DNA from: Oligoflexales bacterium
Lineage (GTDB): Bacteria; Myxococcota_A; UBA9042; DTJE01
NCBI GenBank assembly: GCA_012840965.1
Contig: DUVQ01000009.1
Coordinates: 1-64,000 of the forward strand
DNA length: 64,000 nucleotides
Direction of reading: 5' to 3'
Shown here: positions 18,626-27,949 of the stretch, piece by piece
Layout: each line of letters begins with the position of its first letter
How positions within the stretch are numbered: position 1 is the first letter of the stretch
Position numbers and translations under genes: made by a program
Notes under the pieces: generated by a model
What the model was told of the DNA's origin: nothing
Databases searched by the model: none
Seen by the model: only the letters and a program-made list of their open reading frames with translations

Positions 18626-18651
18626 TAGGCCCTAAAATTCAACGGTAATCG

Positions 18652-19116
18652 TTATTTTACTGGTTTGGGCTTAGGCTCTGAGGCTGGCTTTGCCTTTGGG
18701 GCGGCCTTTGGCTTATCGGCCTTTGGGGCGGCCTTTGGGGCGGCCTTTGGCTTGGCGGCTTTTGGGGCGGCCTTGGGAGCAGCCTTCGGAGCCGCTTTGG
18801 GGGCAGCCTTCTCTGGCTTCGGCTCGGCGGCCTCCGCTTCCTTTGCCTTGGCAAGTTCAGCTTGCAAATCAGCTACTTCCGCTTCCAATGACTTCACCAC
18901 TGCACGCAAAGATGACAGCTCATCACGGGTGACCAGCTCCAAAGTTCTGGCCACCAGCTTGATTTGCGCCTCCATGTTTTGCCGCATGTCGGCTTGGAAG
19001 TTTAACGCCTGGGAAAGCAGCGTTTGAACACGCTGATCGGATAGAATCTTTAGAGCCATTGGTGAAAACTTCTCTAAAACTGCCTTTATAACCACTTCAC
19101 GCCATATATCAGACAT
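18652..19116 (-). CDS. Coiled-coil protein with Ala/Pro/Lys-rich tail (phasin-like)
   Basis: This 154-residue protein starts at 19116, where AAGGAG lies at a good distance; the frame from 19209 is open but unsupported. Residues 1-80 form an amphipathic region followed by a coiled coil (LSSLRAVVKSLEAEVADLQAELAKAKE). The rest is a low-complexity tail of APKA and KPKA repeats, strongly basic. This layout is like polyhydroxyalkanoate granule-associated proteins and histone-H1-like tails of bacteria, which bind DNA non-specifically. I cannot choose between them. No PHA synthase is in the window. Confidence 0.6.
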   Translation of the reverse strand: MSDIWREVVIKAVLEKFSPMALKILSDQRVQTLLSQALNFQADMRQNMEAQIKLVARTLELVTRDELSSLRAVVKSLEAEVADLQAELAKAKEAEAAEPKPEKAAPKAAPKAAPKAAPKAAKPKAAPKAAPKADKPKAAPKAKPASEPKPKPVK

Positions 19117-19237
19117 CGATACAACTCCTTGAAAAAGCGCCCATTGGATGATCAACCGTTTGAGAGAACTTGTCAAATCAGGCTGTAAATTCAAAGTGGC
19201 AAACTTCAAGTAACATTAGGATTATTAGCGAAAGTTA

Positions 19238-19265
19238 TTGACAGAGCGTCATTCGGGAATAGAAT
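19238..19265 (+). promoter_or_regulatory. Sigma70-type promoter of the GAPDH gene
   Basis: A perfect TTGACA at 19238-19243 and TAGAAT at 19260-19265 (five of six to TATAAT) are 16 bases apart. They lie about 67 bp before the GAPDH start, as expected for a strong constitutive glycolytic gene. Confidence 0.6.
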
Positions 19266-19331
19266 CCGTGACCGTCAGGGTTCGAGTTATTCGAATTCAT
19301 GCTGATGTCTTTTCGATATGGAGTGTTTGGA

Positions 19332-20381
19332 ATGAGTAAAGTAATCAGAATCGGAATAAATGGCTTTGGGCGAATTGGACGTCTGGTGGCCAGAGCGGCC
19401 ATTGAGCAAGGTGGATTTGAGGTTGTTGCGATCAACGATTTGATCGATCCAAAAAATTATGCCAAGGGTGTCAGATTTAATGCCAAGCTGTTTGAGTTTG
19501 ACTCTGCCCATGGCCGTTTCCCTGGGACTGTCGAATATAACGACACCCAAATTATCATCAATGGTAAGCCCGCGGATTTTCTGTCTTTCAGGTCTCCTGA
19601 GGAGATTCCATGGGCCAAGTACGACGTCGATTTTGTCGTTGAAGCCACTGGTGTTTTCCGCAATCGCGCCCAGATTGAAGGCCATCTGAAGGCTGGTGCC
19701 AAGAAAGTGTTGCTTACGGTCCCCCCAAAGGATGCGATTGATGCCCTGATTGTTCATGGGGTCAACGACGCGGATCTGAAGCCTGAGCACAAGCTGATCT
19801 CTAATGCTTCGTGTACAACGAACTGTCTGGCTCCAGTGGTTAAGGTTCTGCACGAAAAATTCGGGCTTGTGCGTGGTTTCATGACCACAGTTCATGCCTA
19901 CACCAACGACCAAAAAATCCTGGACCAGATTCACAGCAGCGACCTGCGAAGAGCTAGAACTGCCGCAGTTAACCTGATCCCGACGACAACTGGTGCTGCC
20001 AAGACAATTGGCAAAATTATTCCAGAACTTGAAGGCCGTCTGGATGGTCTGGCAGTCAGAGCCCCTGTACAAGATGGCTCTTTGGTTGACTTTGTGTGTG
20101 AGCTGGAAAGAATCCAGGTTCGCGATCCAAAGGAAATGATTAAGGAAATCAATGCAGCCATGAAGGAAGCTGCAGAAGGTCCAATGAAGGGTGTATTGGA
20201 ATACTCAGAAGACGAACTGGTTTCCACTGATATCATTCATAACCCTGCTTCCTCTATCTTTGATGCGAATTCAACGATGGTCATGCCAAACAGCCGCATG
20301 GTTAAAGTGCTGGCTTGGTACGACAACGAGTGGGGTTACTCCTGCCGTTGCGTAGACCTAATGCGAATCGCCCAGAAGTAG
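19332..20381 (+). CDS. gap: Type I glyceraldehyde-3-phosphate dehydrogenase
   Basis: This 349-residue enzyme converts glyceraldehyde-3-phosphate, NAD and phosphate to 1,3-bisphosphoglycerate in glycolysis. The Rossmann motif INGFGRIGR is at 9-17, and the active-site signature is NASCTTNCLAP with the nucleophile at Cys161. Asp in VVAINDLIDP (about 37) favours NAD. Compared with standard enzymes there is a short insertion near residues 44-55 (KGVRFNAKLFEF before DSAHGRF). The start at 19332 gives the family N-terminus, with a GGAG sequence upstream; the frame from 19299 adds eleven non-conserved residues. It is followed by a CCYGYC array. Confidence 0.96.
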   Translation: MSKVIRIGINGFGRIGRLVARAAIEQGGFEVVAINDLIDPKNYAKGVRFNAKLFEFDSAHGRFPGTVEYNDTQIIINGKPADFLSFRSPEEIPWAKYDVDFVVEATGVFRNRAQIEGHLKAGAKKVLLTVPPKDAIDALIVHGVNDADLKPEHKLISNASCTTNCLAPVVKVLHEKFGLVRGFMTTVHAYTNDQKILDQIHSSDLRRARTAAVNLIPTTTGAAKTIGKIIPELEGRLDGLAVRAPVQDGSLVDFVCELERIQVRDPKEMIKEINAAMKEAAEGPMKGVLEYSEDELVSTDIIHNPASSIFDANSTMVMPNSRMVKVLAWYDNEWGYSCRCVDLMRIAQK

Positions 20382-20387
20382 TTCAGC

Positions 20388-20424
20388 CCAGCCCGCCCTG
20401 GCCATGCCCCCGTCCCTGCCCCCC
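20388..20424 (+). repeat. CCYGYC hexamer array D
   Basis: This short, imperfect CCYGYC array of about 37 bp starts 7 bp after the GAPDH stop. It ends in CCCCCCGGG. Together with array E it brackets the SUMF1-fold protein gene. Confidence 0.7.
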
Positions 20425-20517
20425 GGGATACACGCTTACCATAACCGGTAAAACAGGATACAATCCGCGCAGCTCTTTGTTAGAAACCAAAGGAAAAGCG
20501 GTCATGAAACAACAAAA

Positions 20518-22545
20518 ATGGGCTTTATGGGTCGTTGTAAGCCTGACACCCCCGATAACGGACAAGAACCTCCAGAGCCATGTGAAACTGCCGCCATGAC
20601 CGACAAGATAGAGGCAGCTACCACGGCGATGCAGGAGGCCAAGGCTGCCTATCAGGCCAAGCGTGAATCCGGTGAGCAAGAGGCAACAAGCGCTGCGATT
20701 GCCTATCTGAAAACCAAAGAAGCCGTATCTGATATAAACACCGACGGGTCGGCGATTTTTTTCACCTGGGCATCCAGCATTAGGTGCGGTATTTACACTG
20801 CCCCTATGTCCTCTTTCGTCGGAAGTTACGCCCCACAGCCCCCACCACCAGCTCCATCGCCGATAAATGCGCCCGTTGGCTCTGGGAAGGCCGCTGTTTA
20901 CTCAACGCTGCCCCCCGAGGAAGGCTCGCAAAACACTCACCAGGAAATAAGACGATTGCTAACAAATGCCGGCTTTGATGTTGCTCCCGCATTTGAAGGC
21001 CCTGCAGTTACCTTGGAAGCTATCCGCCGGATATCCAAGTTAGACGTGGTTTACATTCGAGTCGATGGTGCCACCGACGATGAAGTCTTCGCCTTTTTGA
21101 CCGGTCAGTCTCCAACTGGCGACCTCTGTCCAATGGCCGGCGAATTCAGTAGTCGCGCCATTGGACTTGGTACAACGGTAGACGACGATGGCACATACTT
21201 CACGATCTACCCGAATTTTTTCAAAGGCTTTGAATTTAAAGACGACAGTCTGCTTTATTTTTCGGCCTCTGACGGGCTCAGGAATGACAGTCTAGCATCC
21301 GTCATGCATGAAAAGGGACTAGGCGTGTTCATCGGCTGGAACAACAGCATATCGACTGGAACAGAGGACGAAAGGACAAACGTCACCCTTTTCGAGCGAC
21401 TTTTACAGGGTGCATCACTTGGCGCCGCGATGACAGAGCTAAAGCAGGAGGACGAATCATTCGGCCAATGCTCAATAGTAATCGACGATGAGGAAGTCCT
21501 TGCTGAGCTTGACTACTACCCTAAACTGGAGGGCGCATCAATCCGGATCGTTACTGGATGCGATGAAGATTCGGAGTGTTTGCAAGAGCCTGACGAACAA
21601 GTCTGTCACAGTCACCAGTGCACCAAAAAAAGTTGCGTTTTGGAGTGTCAGCAACAAGGATGCGGCGTCAGTTCTCAGTGTCCTGAGTTGTCATGTGGTA
21701 CTTGTGCTGATAATACAATCTGCGATAGCAACCTCAAGTGTATGCCGAAAGAGGTTAACGACTGTGTAGGTGGCTGGTGCTACATTCCTGCAGGCTCGTT
21801 TAAGATGGGAACTTTCGGCTCAGGGGTCAACGCTGATGAACAGCCGAAACATTCGGTCACGATTACACGCGCTTTCTATATACAGGAGACCGAGTTAACC
21901 CAAGGTCAGTGGAAGTTGCTTAATGACACGAATCCGTCTCACTTCAACACATGTGGTGATGACTGTCCCGTTGAGATGGTTAATTGGTTTGATGCTGCAA
22001 ACTATGCAAATCAGCTTTCCGAAAATGAGGGGTTCCAAAAGTGTTACCAGTTTAGCAATTGTGGAACTCCCTTGGGAACGAACCAGGACTGTGTAGTCAC
22101 TTTTGCAGGTCTTGATTGCAGAGGTTATCGTTTGCCTACTGAGGCTGAATGGGAATATGCGGCTCGGGCGGGTACTACGTCATATTACTATGGCGATCTT
22201 GATGAAATTGCTTGGTATTACAGCACCAGTCACAATAGAACAGAAAGAGTGGGCCAGAAAACACCTAATGCGTGGGGATTATATGATGTTTCTGGCAATG
22301 TGTGTGAGTGGGTTAATGACTTCTACAGTGCCACTTATTATGAGGATCATTGCAAATCAGGTTGTAAGGATCCTCTGGGTCCCTCGAATGGCTGGCAGCG
22401 GGTTCATCGCGGCGGCGGGTTTGACTTTGACCCAGATGAGGTGCGTTCAGCTAGCCGTGACAAACGCGCACCTAATAGTGGCTTCATGGCCCTAGGCTTC
22501 CGCCTAGTAAGGACGGTAACCGAGCCCGAATTCCCACCCTTGTAG
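20518..22545 (+). CDS. Sulfatase-modifying-factor (SUMF1) fold protein with N-terminal caspase-like region
   Basis: This 675-residue protein ends in a formylglycine-generating-enzyme-type domain (about 418-671), with IPAGSFKMG, YIQETELTQGQWKLL, YRLPTEAEWEYAARAG, WGLYDVSGNVCEWVND and GFRLVR. The active-site Cys pair of true FGEs is not evident, so a non-enzymatic or kinase-linked role is more likely. Residues about 115-330 (AAVYSTLPPEEG, LDVVYIRVDGATDDEVF, LGVFIGWNNSIS, ASLGAAMTEL) resemble a CHAT or C25 caspase-like fold. A Cys-rich stretch joins the two. The start is doubtful: a well-placed ATG at 20504, with AAGGA upstream, encodes MKQQKWALWVVVSL in another frame, so an indel may have cut off the export signal. 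Confidence 0.75.
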   Translation: MGFMGRCKPDTPDNGQEPPEPCETAAMTDKIEAATTAMQEAKAAYQAKRESGEQEATSAAIAYLKTKEAVSDINTDGSAIFFTWASSIRCGIYTAPMSSFVGSYAPQPPPPAPSPINAPVGSGKAAVYSTLPPEEGSQNTHQEIRRLLTNAGFDVAPAFEGPAVTLEAIRRISKLDVVYIRVDGATDDEVFAFLTGQSPTGDLCPMAGEFSSRAIGLGTTVDDDGTYFTIYPNFFKGFEFKDDSLLYFSASDGLRNDSLASVMHEKGLGVFIGWNNSISTGTEDERTNVTLFERLLQGASLGAAMTELKQEDESFGQCSIVIDDEEVLAELDYYPKLEGASIRIVTGCDEDSECLQEPDEQVCHSHQCTKKSCVLECQQQGCGVSSQCPELSCGTCADNTICDSNLKCMPKEVNDCVGGWCYIPAGSFKMGTFGSGVNADEQPKHSVTITRAFYIQETELTQGQWKLLNDTNPSHFNTCGDDCPVEMVNWFDAANYANQLSENEGFQKCYQFSNCGTPLGTNQDCVVTFAGLDCRGYRLPTEAEWEYAARAGTTSYYYGDLDEIAWYYSTSHNRTERVGQKTPNAWGLYDVSGNVCEWVNDFYSATYYEDHCKSGCKDPLGPSNGWQRVHRGGGFDFDPDEVRSASRDKRAPNSGFMALGFRLVRTVTEPEFPPL

Positions 22546-22574
22546 CCCTGCCCCTGTCCCTGTCCCCGCCCCCT
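22545..22574 (+). repeat. CCYGYC hexamer array E
   Basis: CCTGCC, CCTGTC, CCTGTC, CCCGCC units form about 30 bp directly after the stop of the SUMF1-fold gene. The transposase remnant begins at its right edge. Confidence 0.8.
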
Positions 22575-22793
22575 GACGGTCGCGTCCGCTACCGCCTGCA
22601 CCGTCCCTGGCCCAAGGCCCTCCATCGTCTTGCCGCTGGGCTTGGCGATGTCAGTCAGGTCCACCGCCACGTACGGCAGCTTACTGGCAGTCAGACGACC
22701 AACCTCCGACAGGTAACTGGTCAGTCGAACATTACTGCAGTGGGGAAGGTCTAATTCGAACACCGTTGCTTCCAAATATCGGCTGCGGTACAC
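22575..22793 (-). pseudogene. Transposase remnant (DDE, IS4-like)
   Basis: On the minus strand this stretch encodes ATVFELDLPHCSNVR, then LTSYLSEVGRLTASK, then LPYVAVDLTDIAKPSGKTMEGLG. The last segment matches the part of DDE transposases around the first catalytic aspartate (the VDLTDIAKP Asp), with the usual K-x-MEGL following. After that the sequence runs into array E, so the rest of the gene is missing. The family assignment to the IS4 superfamily is by pattern only. A 30-bp piece of it (22725-22754) recurs inverted at 27920-27949. Confidence 0.65.
22725..22754 (+). repeat. 30-bp inverted repeat, left copy
   Basis: The 30 bases here match the reverse complement of 27920-27949 with a single mismatch (C for T at the eleventh position). 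Both copies encode the same transposase peptide LDLPHC-x-NVR. The last 16 bases occur again in direct orientation at 28055-28070. Confidence 0.85.
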
Positions 22794-22822
22794 TTGATGT
22801 CCCCAATGGGAGAAACGCGACC

Positions 22823-23941
22823 ATGAAACTCATGTTTTCATTCCTGGCTGTTTTGATCGCCTGCGGCTGTGCCTCAAGAGACTCTGCCTCAATATCACCC
22901 ACGAAGGGGGTTTCCGTTGATGAAATGGACACGGCTCAGTTCGATGGAACCGGCTGTGTGCTGTCCAGACAGATCGATGCAGTCACGGCGGAAATGATCT
23001 GCATGGAATTCGACGACATCTGGCAGATGGGCGCAAAAATTGTCACGGTGCGAATCGGGCAGGAGGGACTGGATTTCGTTAAGAAAGATTTGTCCAGTAT
23101 TGCTGAAAGCGACGAGTACGGCACGGCGTTCAAAAAATCAGTCAAGGACGCTGCTGATGGTGAATCTTACGTAAAGCCTATCGAAGTTGTTCTGTCTGGG
23201 TCGACGGCTACGCTACCGGGCACTGATTTCACGCTGAAGGTAGAGTCTTCGAATGAAGCGTTCGGTCTCGCGATTTCAAAGGACAATTTTGTCGTGAGCT
23301 CTTTCAGTCAGCCTCGGCCAGAGTTTCACGATATTTCGCTGGTTGGTGCATGGTTTCTTGCTGATATGAAGGGGGTGCTCGCGCAGATCGTCGACCACCT
23401 CAACGCACCGGGCCGCAGCCCGAGTGTGGAGGGATTCAGATACGTCTATCTGTCCTTCAAGGACGCGCCGACCGGCCCTATTGAGCCGAAACCTTTGAAA
23501 CTGACTTACCGCAATACTAAAAGTAGACAGGCGTTCGATGTCATCTGGCCGTACATCAATGGGCGCTTGGAAATTGAGGACCTCCATATGGAAGGCGATT
23601 GGTCGAGCGATGCCCAGCCAGACCCCGGGTCTCTTATTGTCGAAGGTGACAACCTCCTGGCCTTCTTCGGCGCGGAGGTCATGTCGACGCTCCCCATGTA
23701 CTGGAAGGATCGACAGCGTGCAAACTTCGCATGCTTCTGGGAACCGGAATCCGTATATTGGACTGCAGAGAAGAAACTGGTCACCGTGAAGGGAATGTCT
23801 CTGGAAGCGATAGCATACCGACTGGTTCATTTGGAAGGTGATGGGTTTGACAGCAAAGAATACTGGGTATCACCAGAAGTCGGCCTGGTTCGTGGTCCGA
23901 ACATTGTTCTGGAGAAGGTCGTAGAAATGAATGCTAGGTGA
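22823..23941 (+). CDS. Lipoprotein of unknown function
   Basis: I do not recognise this 372-residue protein. It starts at 22823 with MKLMFSFLAVLIACGCASRDS, a lipoprotein signal whose lipobox is LIAC (a second Cys is two residues later). GGGAG lies upstream. The rest has alternating beta-rich segments and a mid-protein pattern GPIEPKPLKLTYRNTKSRQ, with no repeats or known catalytic motif that I can name. It lies between the inverted transposase repeats, tail to tail with the VWA-OmpA gene, and its composition is somewhat richer in GC than genes outside the island. Confidence 0.65.
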   Translation: MKLMFSFLAVLIACGCASRDSASISPTKGVSVDEMDTAQFDGTGCVLSRQIDAVTAEMICMEFDDIWQMGAKIVTVRIGQEGLDFVKKDLSSIAESDEYGTAFKKSVKDAADGESYVKPIEVVLSGSTATLPGTDFTLKVESSNEAFGLAISKDNFVVSSFSQPRPEFHDISLVGAWFLADMKGVLAQIVDHLNAPGRSPSVEGFRYVYLSFKDAPTGPIEPKPLKLTYRNTKSRQAFDVIWPYINGRLEIEDLHMEGDWSSDAQPDPGSLIVEGDNLLAFFGAEVMSTLPMYWKDRQRANFACFWEPESVYWTAEKKLVTVKGMSLEAIAYRLVHLEGDGFDSKEYWVSPEVGLVRGPNIVLEKVVEMNAR

Positions 23942-24016
23942 CCCGAGCGGTTCAGAAGGAGAGATGGCGCTTTCGCGGGTCCTTCTCGCATGCGCCTATG
24001 CCCTAGTTACCCGGCA

Positions 24017-27000
24017 TCAGTCGTTTCCGGTTCCGAACCAGCCCGTCGGAGGCGTCTCCATCATGAGCAATTCAACGCGGCGGTTGCGGGCATGGGCACG
24101 CGGCGAGTCGCCCGCTTGTACTGGCTGTCGCTTGCCAAACGAAAGCACGAACATCCGTTCGGCCGGGACTCCCATGTCGTCACTAAAAATCTGCGCCACG
24201 GATTCTGCACGGCGTGCGGCCAGCGCATCATTGAGTTCATCGGAGCCCCGCTTGTCGGCGTGACCCTCGACACGCAGGAAGGCCTTTGGATACTGCTGCA
24301 TTGCCAAAGCAATCTCGCGAAGGAACGGCATCATGGCAGGCGATGGATTGTGGTCGTTGGTCTCAAAGTAGACGGAACTGCTCGGAAGTTCTCGGGTCAG
24401 CACGCGCATCAATCGGTGGATCCGGCCCCCCGACGCCAGGATGAGCTGCCCATCAACAACGGCTAGGCCACTGGAGGCGTTCTGCTCGTAGCCAAGTCCC
24501 ACAGGAAAGAACTCGAATCCCCCATTCTCGCTGCACTGAACCTCACGGTGCGAAACGGCGCAGACCACCTCGGGGGATGTCCCCAACCGAACAAGGCGCC
24601 GCGCCCCGCTGCCGGGCGCCAAAACACGTGTCCAGTTCCCCGAATCGCCGATGCTGCGATACAATGAGCCATCCGCGCCAGCCAGCAGCCAAATTTGCTG
24701 GTGGACCGGAAGCATCATCTGGCTCGCAACGCCCTTCAGGCAGGGTTCGGCCAGCCCACGCACCGCTCGCTCAACCCAGTTCTCGCCGCCATCGGTGGTG
24801 CAGATCATTCGGTCATGGCTGCTCAACACGCAAAATGCCCGGGGGTTGGTTTCCTGGCCTCGCCAGAACACGACCGGTATGGCACCAGCCGGAGGGGATA
24901 CGGACAGTGCCGGCACGACCATTCGCCGAATCCGTTCGGGTGCCGCGTCAAGGCGCCATTGCTCAAGAACAAGGGCCCCTGCGGCGTCCCTACCCAGAAC
25001 CAGAAATGCACTACGCGCCAACCAGGCCACGTGCAGCAGCTCCGACAGATCTGTGGTCACCTGACTCGGCCGGCCCTCCGCATCCAACAGCCACAGTCGG
25101 TGGTCGGATCCCACGATCAGGGACCGGTTACCTAATGGTCGCACCTCCCTAAATGGCGTTGCAATCTCGACAGCAAGTGGCAACCATTTTGCGCCACACG
25201 CATCCGAACGCAGTAGTCCATCGGATGCGGCAACCACTAGGCTCGGACACTCCGGGCGCCCACCAAGCCCCCACATGTCCAGGAAATCGACATCAGGAGA
25301 CGCACCGAACTCGTTCCACCGGTGGATCGGGCGTACGGCGACTTGTACCTCCCCGGCGTTTCGGGGAGGACGAACCCGAACCACGTACTGGCGAGACAGT
25401 CGTTCGGCAATCTCCTGTAAGGCATCAACGTAGGGCTGCGGACTCGTCGTATCGTCGGGAACGTGGATGACCTGTCCCTGCAGCTCCGAAGCGAGTTGCC
25501 TAAAGGCGGAGTCACCCGGGTTCGCGTCGGGCGTGACCAGTAGGAATGGCCGAATCTGGCGGGTCTCCAGTTCCCGGATCAGTTTCACGGTCTCAGGGTC
25601 GTTCGCTCGGATTACCGGCTCTCCACATGTATGAAGCATCGTGCGAAGCGCATTGTCCCAATAGCCATCTTGAACGCACCTGGGAAGGCCGAACTTCTGA
25701 GCACACTTGGACAGGAGCGACGGGGCATCCCCCCCCAGTTTCCGAATACAACCGGCTTCGCAGTTGGCAGCCTCGCCGGAAGCCAATGCCCGACAGTTCC
25801 TACGACACTGGAGAATCTCTTTCCCCTTGTTGCACGGACTATTCGAATGAGTCCGCAACCTGTCATGGCCTCCAGTGTTGATCTGCAACGGTTCGTCGGT
25901 CATCAGGACGACAACACGTTCGCCCTTCGCCCCCTGAAGCATTGTTCCCGCCTCCAAGAGCGCCGCCACACCGTCCTCACCGTCCCCGCCGCCAGTGGCG
26001 GATGACAGTTGCTGCATCCATCGGATGAACTGATCAGACTTGCTGGAGGGGCGATGCACATCCATCACCTGCTCGGTAAAGGTCAGCAACCCCAGGCGGG
26101 CACTGCGCCCCCGGTAGTTCAGGGTACTCGCGAAGTGGGCAACGGCCATGCGCACGGCCTCCCGTTCGGTGCTCATGCTGCCTGACATGTCGATCGCGAA
26201 AACAATGTCGAGGGGGCGTTCCTCCTCGAATCCCCAGAACTGGAGGATCTCGACCTTACGGCTGCCAAAGAAGACACGAAACGCATCGCGGGTCAGGCCA
26301 GAAACGCGGGCTCCAGATGCATCGCGCACCTCGATATAGAGATCAAGATCCCCGTTGGCCTGGCGGATCGTTCGAGTAATCGCCGCCCGCATCCCGAACG
26401 CATCCTTTCGCTGGAGTTCGACGAAGGCCAGAAACCGTTCCTCCGCCTCGCGGGATTCGCGGGCCTCTGGGAACCAGCGGACAAAGCGCAACCACTTCGC
26501 GGGCTGGTCCGCCAACTCGGCCTCCTGCCAGTAGAACGTCACCGCACGCTTCTGGAACCGTTCGGCCTCCCGATCATCCGGGAAAAGGCGCGCATATAGC
26601 AGACTCATCGGACCGGACTTGTGGCGGCTGGCGGCTTTGGCCAGTTTCGCACGAAAGCGCTCAGCCTGCTCGGAGATTCGTGGAACCGATTCCATTACTT
26701 GAAGCAGGGTATCCGTCTGTTCATCATCCAAAGGCTGGCCGGCCTCCAGTGCCTGTCTCAGCGCACGCAGGTGGTAGTCGGCAATCGCTCGCTCGAAGCG
26801 CTCCGGCCACTGCCCCCGGGTGTACCGTTCCAGACCGGCGATCAGCTGATTGAGTTCATGCGACGCGTGCGCATCCTGGAATGCACGACGCGCCTCCCGA
26901 TCGTAGAGCTCGGGTTCGAAAGGTACCATCTCGGGCCATTCGCCGTAAGCCTCCATGAGTTCCTGGTAGGCAGCGACGGTATCCGTACGAATGGCTAGAT

Positions 27001-27712
27001 CCCGGGCCACGCTCAATTCATTCACCCGCACTCCGGAAAGCATCTCGGCAGCCTCGGGCCAACTCTCATAGGTCAGGCGAAACTCGCGCCACCCAGCCAA
27101 CGAGGAAGCAGACTGGGCCTCTGCCAATGCCTTCAGGACTTCATGCTGCCGGGCTTGCGCAACCGACGCGGCGGCCTCCGGTCGTGCCCCGTATGTACGA
27201 AGAAAGGCGCGAACTGCATCGAGGCTGTCCTGGTCCAGCGCCCGACGCAACGCGATCTCGGCCTCACGTCGGCCGGCAATCTCCGCCTCGGGAACACCCG
27301 GGTAGCGAGACTGAAACTCCTGGTAGCCCTCCAGGGTATCCAGGGGTTGGGTTTGGTCCCGGAAGAACGCGGTGGCTTCGAAACCGCGTGACCGATGAAC
27401 CAGGTCCGCCACTATGGGCTCCCGGGCGTAACGCCTCGCGAATTCCCGGTAGGCCTCGACCGTGTCAGCACGTCGAGCCAATCCCAGCCGCGCCTCGCCC
27501 ACCAGAACAAAGACTTCATCGCGCTCGGGCGGGTGCTTGCCCCGCGCCTGCTGCTTGTCCAACCAGGACTGCCCTTTGCTCACAACGCGGTCCAAGGAGC
27601 CGTTATCCAGGAGTTTGCGAAGGGATACCGGCAGACCGGCACATCCGGTTCCCAGGAGGCACAGCCCCAGGGCAACAACAACGATTCGGGAGAATTGCTT
27701 GGAACTACTCAT
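24017..27712 (-). CDS. VWA-domain and OmpA-domain surface lipoprotein with BNR-like propeller
   Basis: This 1231-residue protein starts at 27712 with MSSSKQFSRIVVVALGLCLLGTGCAG, a textbook lipoprotein signal (LGTGC). Residues about 40-470 contain repeated segments of the YQEF-x-x-RYPGxPEA type that look like degenerate helical repeats. A von Willebrand A domain follows, with the MIDAS DMSGSMS near 507. Next come a Cys-containing linker, then a propeller-like region with BNR-type motifs (DGGENWVERA, SIGDSGNWTRVL). The C-terminus is an OmpA/MotB peptidoglycan-binding domain (VEGHADKRGSDELNDALAARRAESV). It probably tethers to the wall and binds a partner through the VWA domain. Its codons favour G/C at third positions far more than neighbouring genes, which suggests horizontal origin. 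Confidence 0.88.
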   Translation of the reverse strand: MSSSKQFSRIVVVALGLCLLGTGCAGLPVSLRKLLDNGSLDRVVSKGQSWLDKQQARGKHPPERDEVFVLVGEARLGLARRADTVEAYREFARRYAREPIVADLVHRSRGFEATAFFRDQTQPLDTLEGYQEFQSRYPGVPEAEIAGRREAEIALRRALDQDSLDAVRAFLRTYGARPEAAASVAQARQHEVLKALAEAQSASSLAGWREFRLTYESWPEAAEMLSGVRVNELSVARDLAIRTDTVAAYQELMEAYGEWPEMVPFEPELYDREARRAFQDAHASHELNQLIAGLERYTRGQWPERFERAIADYHLRALRQALEAGQPLDDEQTDTLLQVMESVPRISEQAERFRAKLAKAASRHKSGPMSLLYARLFPDDREAERFQKRAVTFYWQEAELADQPAKWLRFVRWFPEARESREAEERFLAFVELQRKDAFGMRAAITRTIRQANGDLDLYIEVRDASGARVSGLTRDAFRVFFGSRKVEILQFWGFEEERPLDIVFAIDMSGSMSTEREAVRMAVAHFASTLNYRGRSARLGLLTFTEQVMDVHRPSSKSDQFIRWMQQLSSATGGGDGEDGVAALLEAGTMLQGAKGERVVVLMTDEPLQINTGGHDRLRTHSNSPCNKGKEILQCRRNCRALASGEAANCEAGCIRKLGGDAPSLLSKCAQKFGLPRCVQDGYWDNALRTMLHTCGEPVIRANDPETVKLIRELETRQIRPFLLVTPDANPGDSAFRQLASELQGQVIHVPDDTTSPQPYVDALQEIAERLSRQYVVRVRPPRNAGEVQVAVRPIHRWNEFGASPDVDFLDMWGLGGRPECPSLVVAASDGLLRSDACGAKWLPLAVEIATPFREVRPLGNRSLIVGSDHRLWLLDAEGRPSQVTTDLSELLHVAWLARSAFLVLGRDAAGALVLEQWRLDAAPERIRRMVVPALSVSPPAGAIPVVFWRGQETNPRAFCVLSSHDRMICTTDGGENWVERAVRGLAEPCLKGVASQMMLPVHQQIWLLAGADGSLYRSIGDSGNWTRVLAPGSGARRLVRLGTSPEVVCAVSHREVQCSENGGFEFFPVGLGYEQNASSGLAVVDGQLILASGGRIHRLMRVLTRELPSSSVYFETNDHNPSPAMMPFLREIALAMQQYPKAFLRVEGHADKRGSDELNDALAARRAESVAQIFSDDMGVPAERMFVLSFGKRQPVQAGDSPRAHARNRRVELLMMETPPTGWFGTGND

Positions 27713-27919
27713 ACACCTCACCCTTGGAAGTCTTGCCGAGAAACAAGCATGTGGTCGCCGCTCCTGTCAGTCACCGGCCCTTCCCGACGTATGGGTCCCG
27801 AGGGTCGTTGCGGGTGACGCGGGCGTTCCCTTCACCGGCGCCACCGACAGCGCCACGGACAGCAGCGACGCTGAACAGCCAATGCCACCTATCACAGATG
27901 CTCGCAGGTCGCAATGATT

Positions 27920-27949
27920 TTAGACCTTCCCCACTGCAATAATGTTCGA
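27920..27949 (-). repeat. 30-bp inverted repeat, right copy (transposase fragment)
   Basis: It is the inverted match of 22725-22754 (29 of 30). On the plus strand a short frame from ATG at 27914 encodes MILDLPHCNNVRIGQ, the same peptide as the left remnant. It closes the 22.7-27.95 kb segment. Confidence 0.8.

Noticed and set aside
19261-19300. A GGTTCGAG segment resembling a tRNA T-arm
   Set aside because: No acceptor or anticodon arm can be folded around it; it is in the GAPDH leader.
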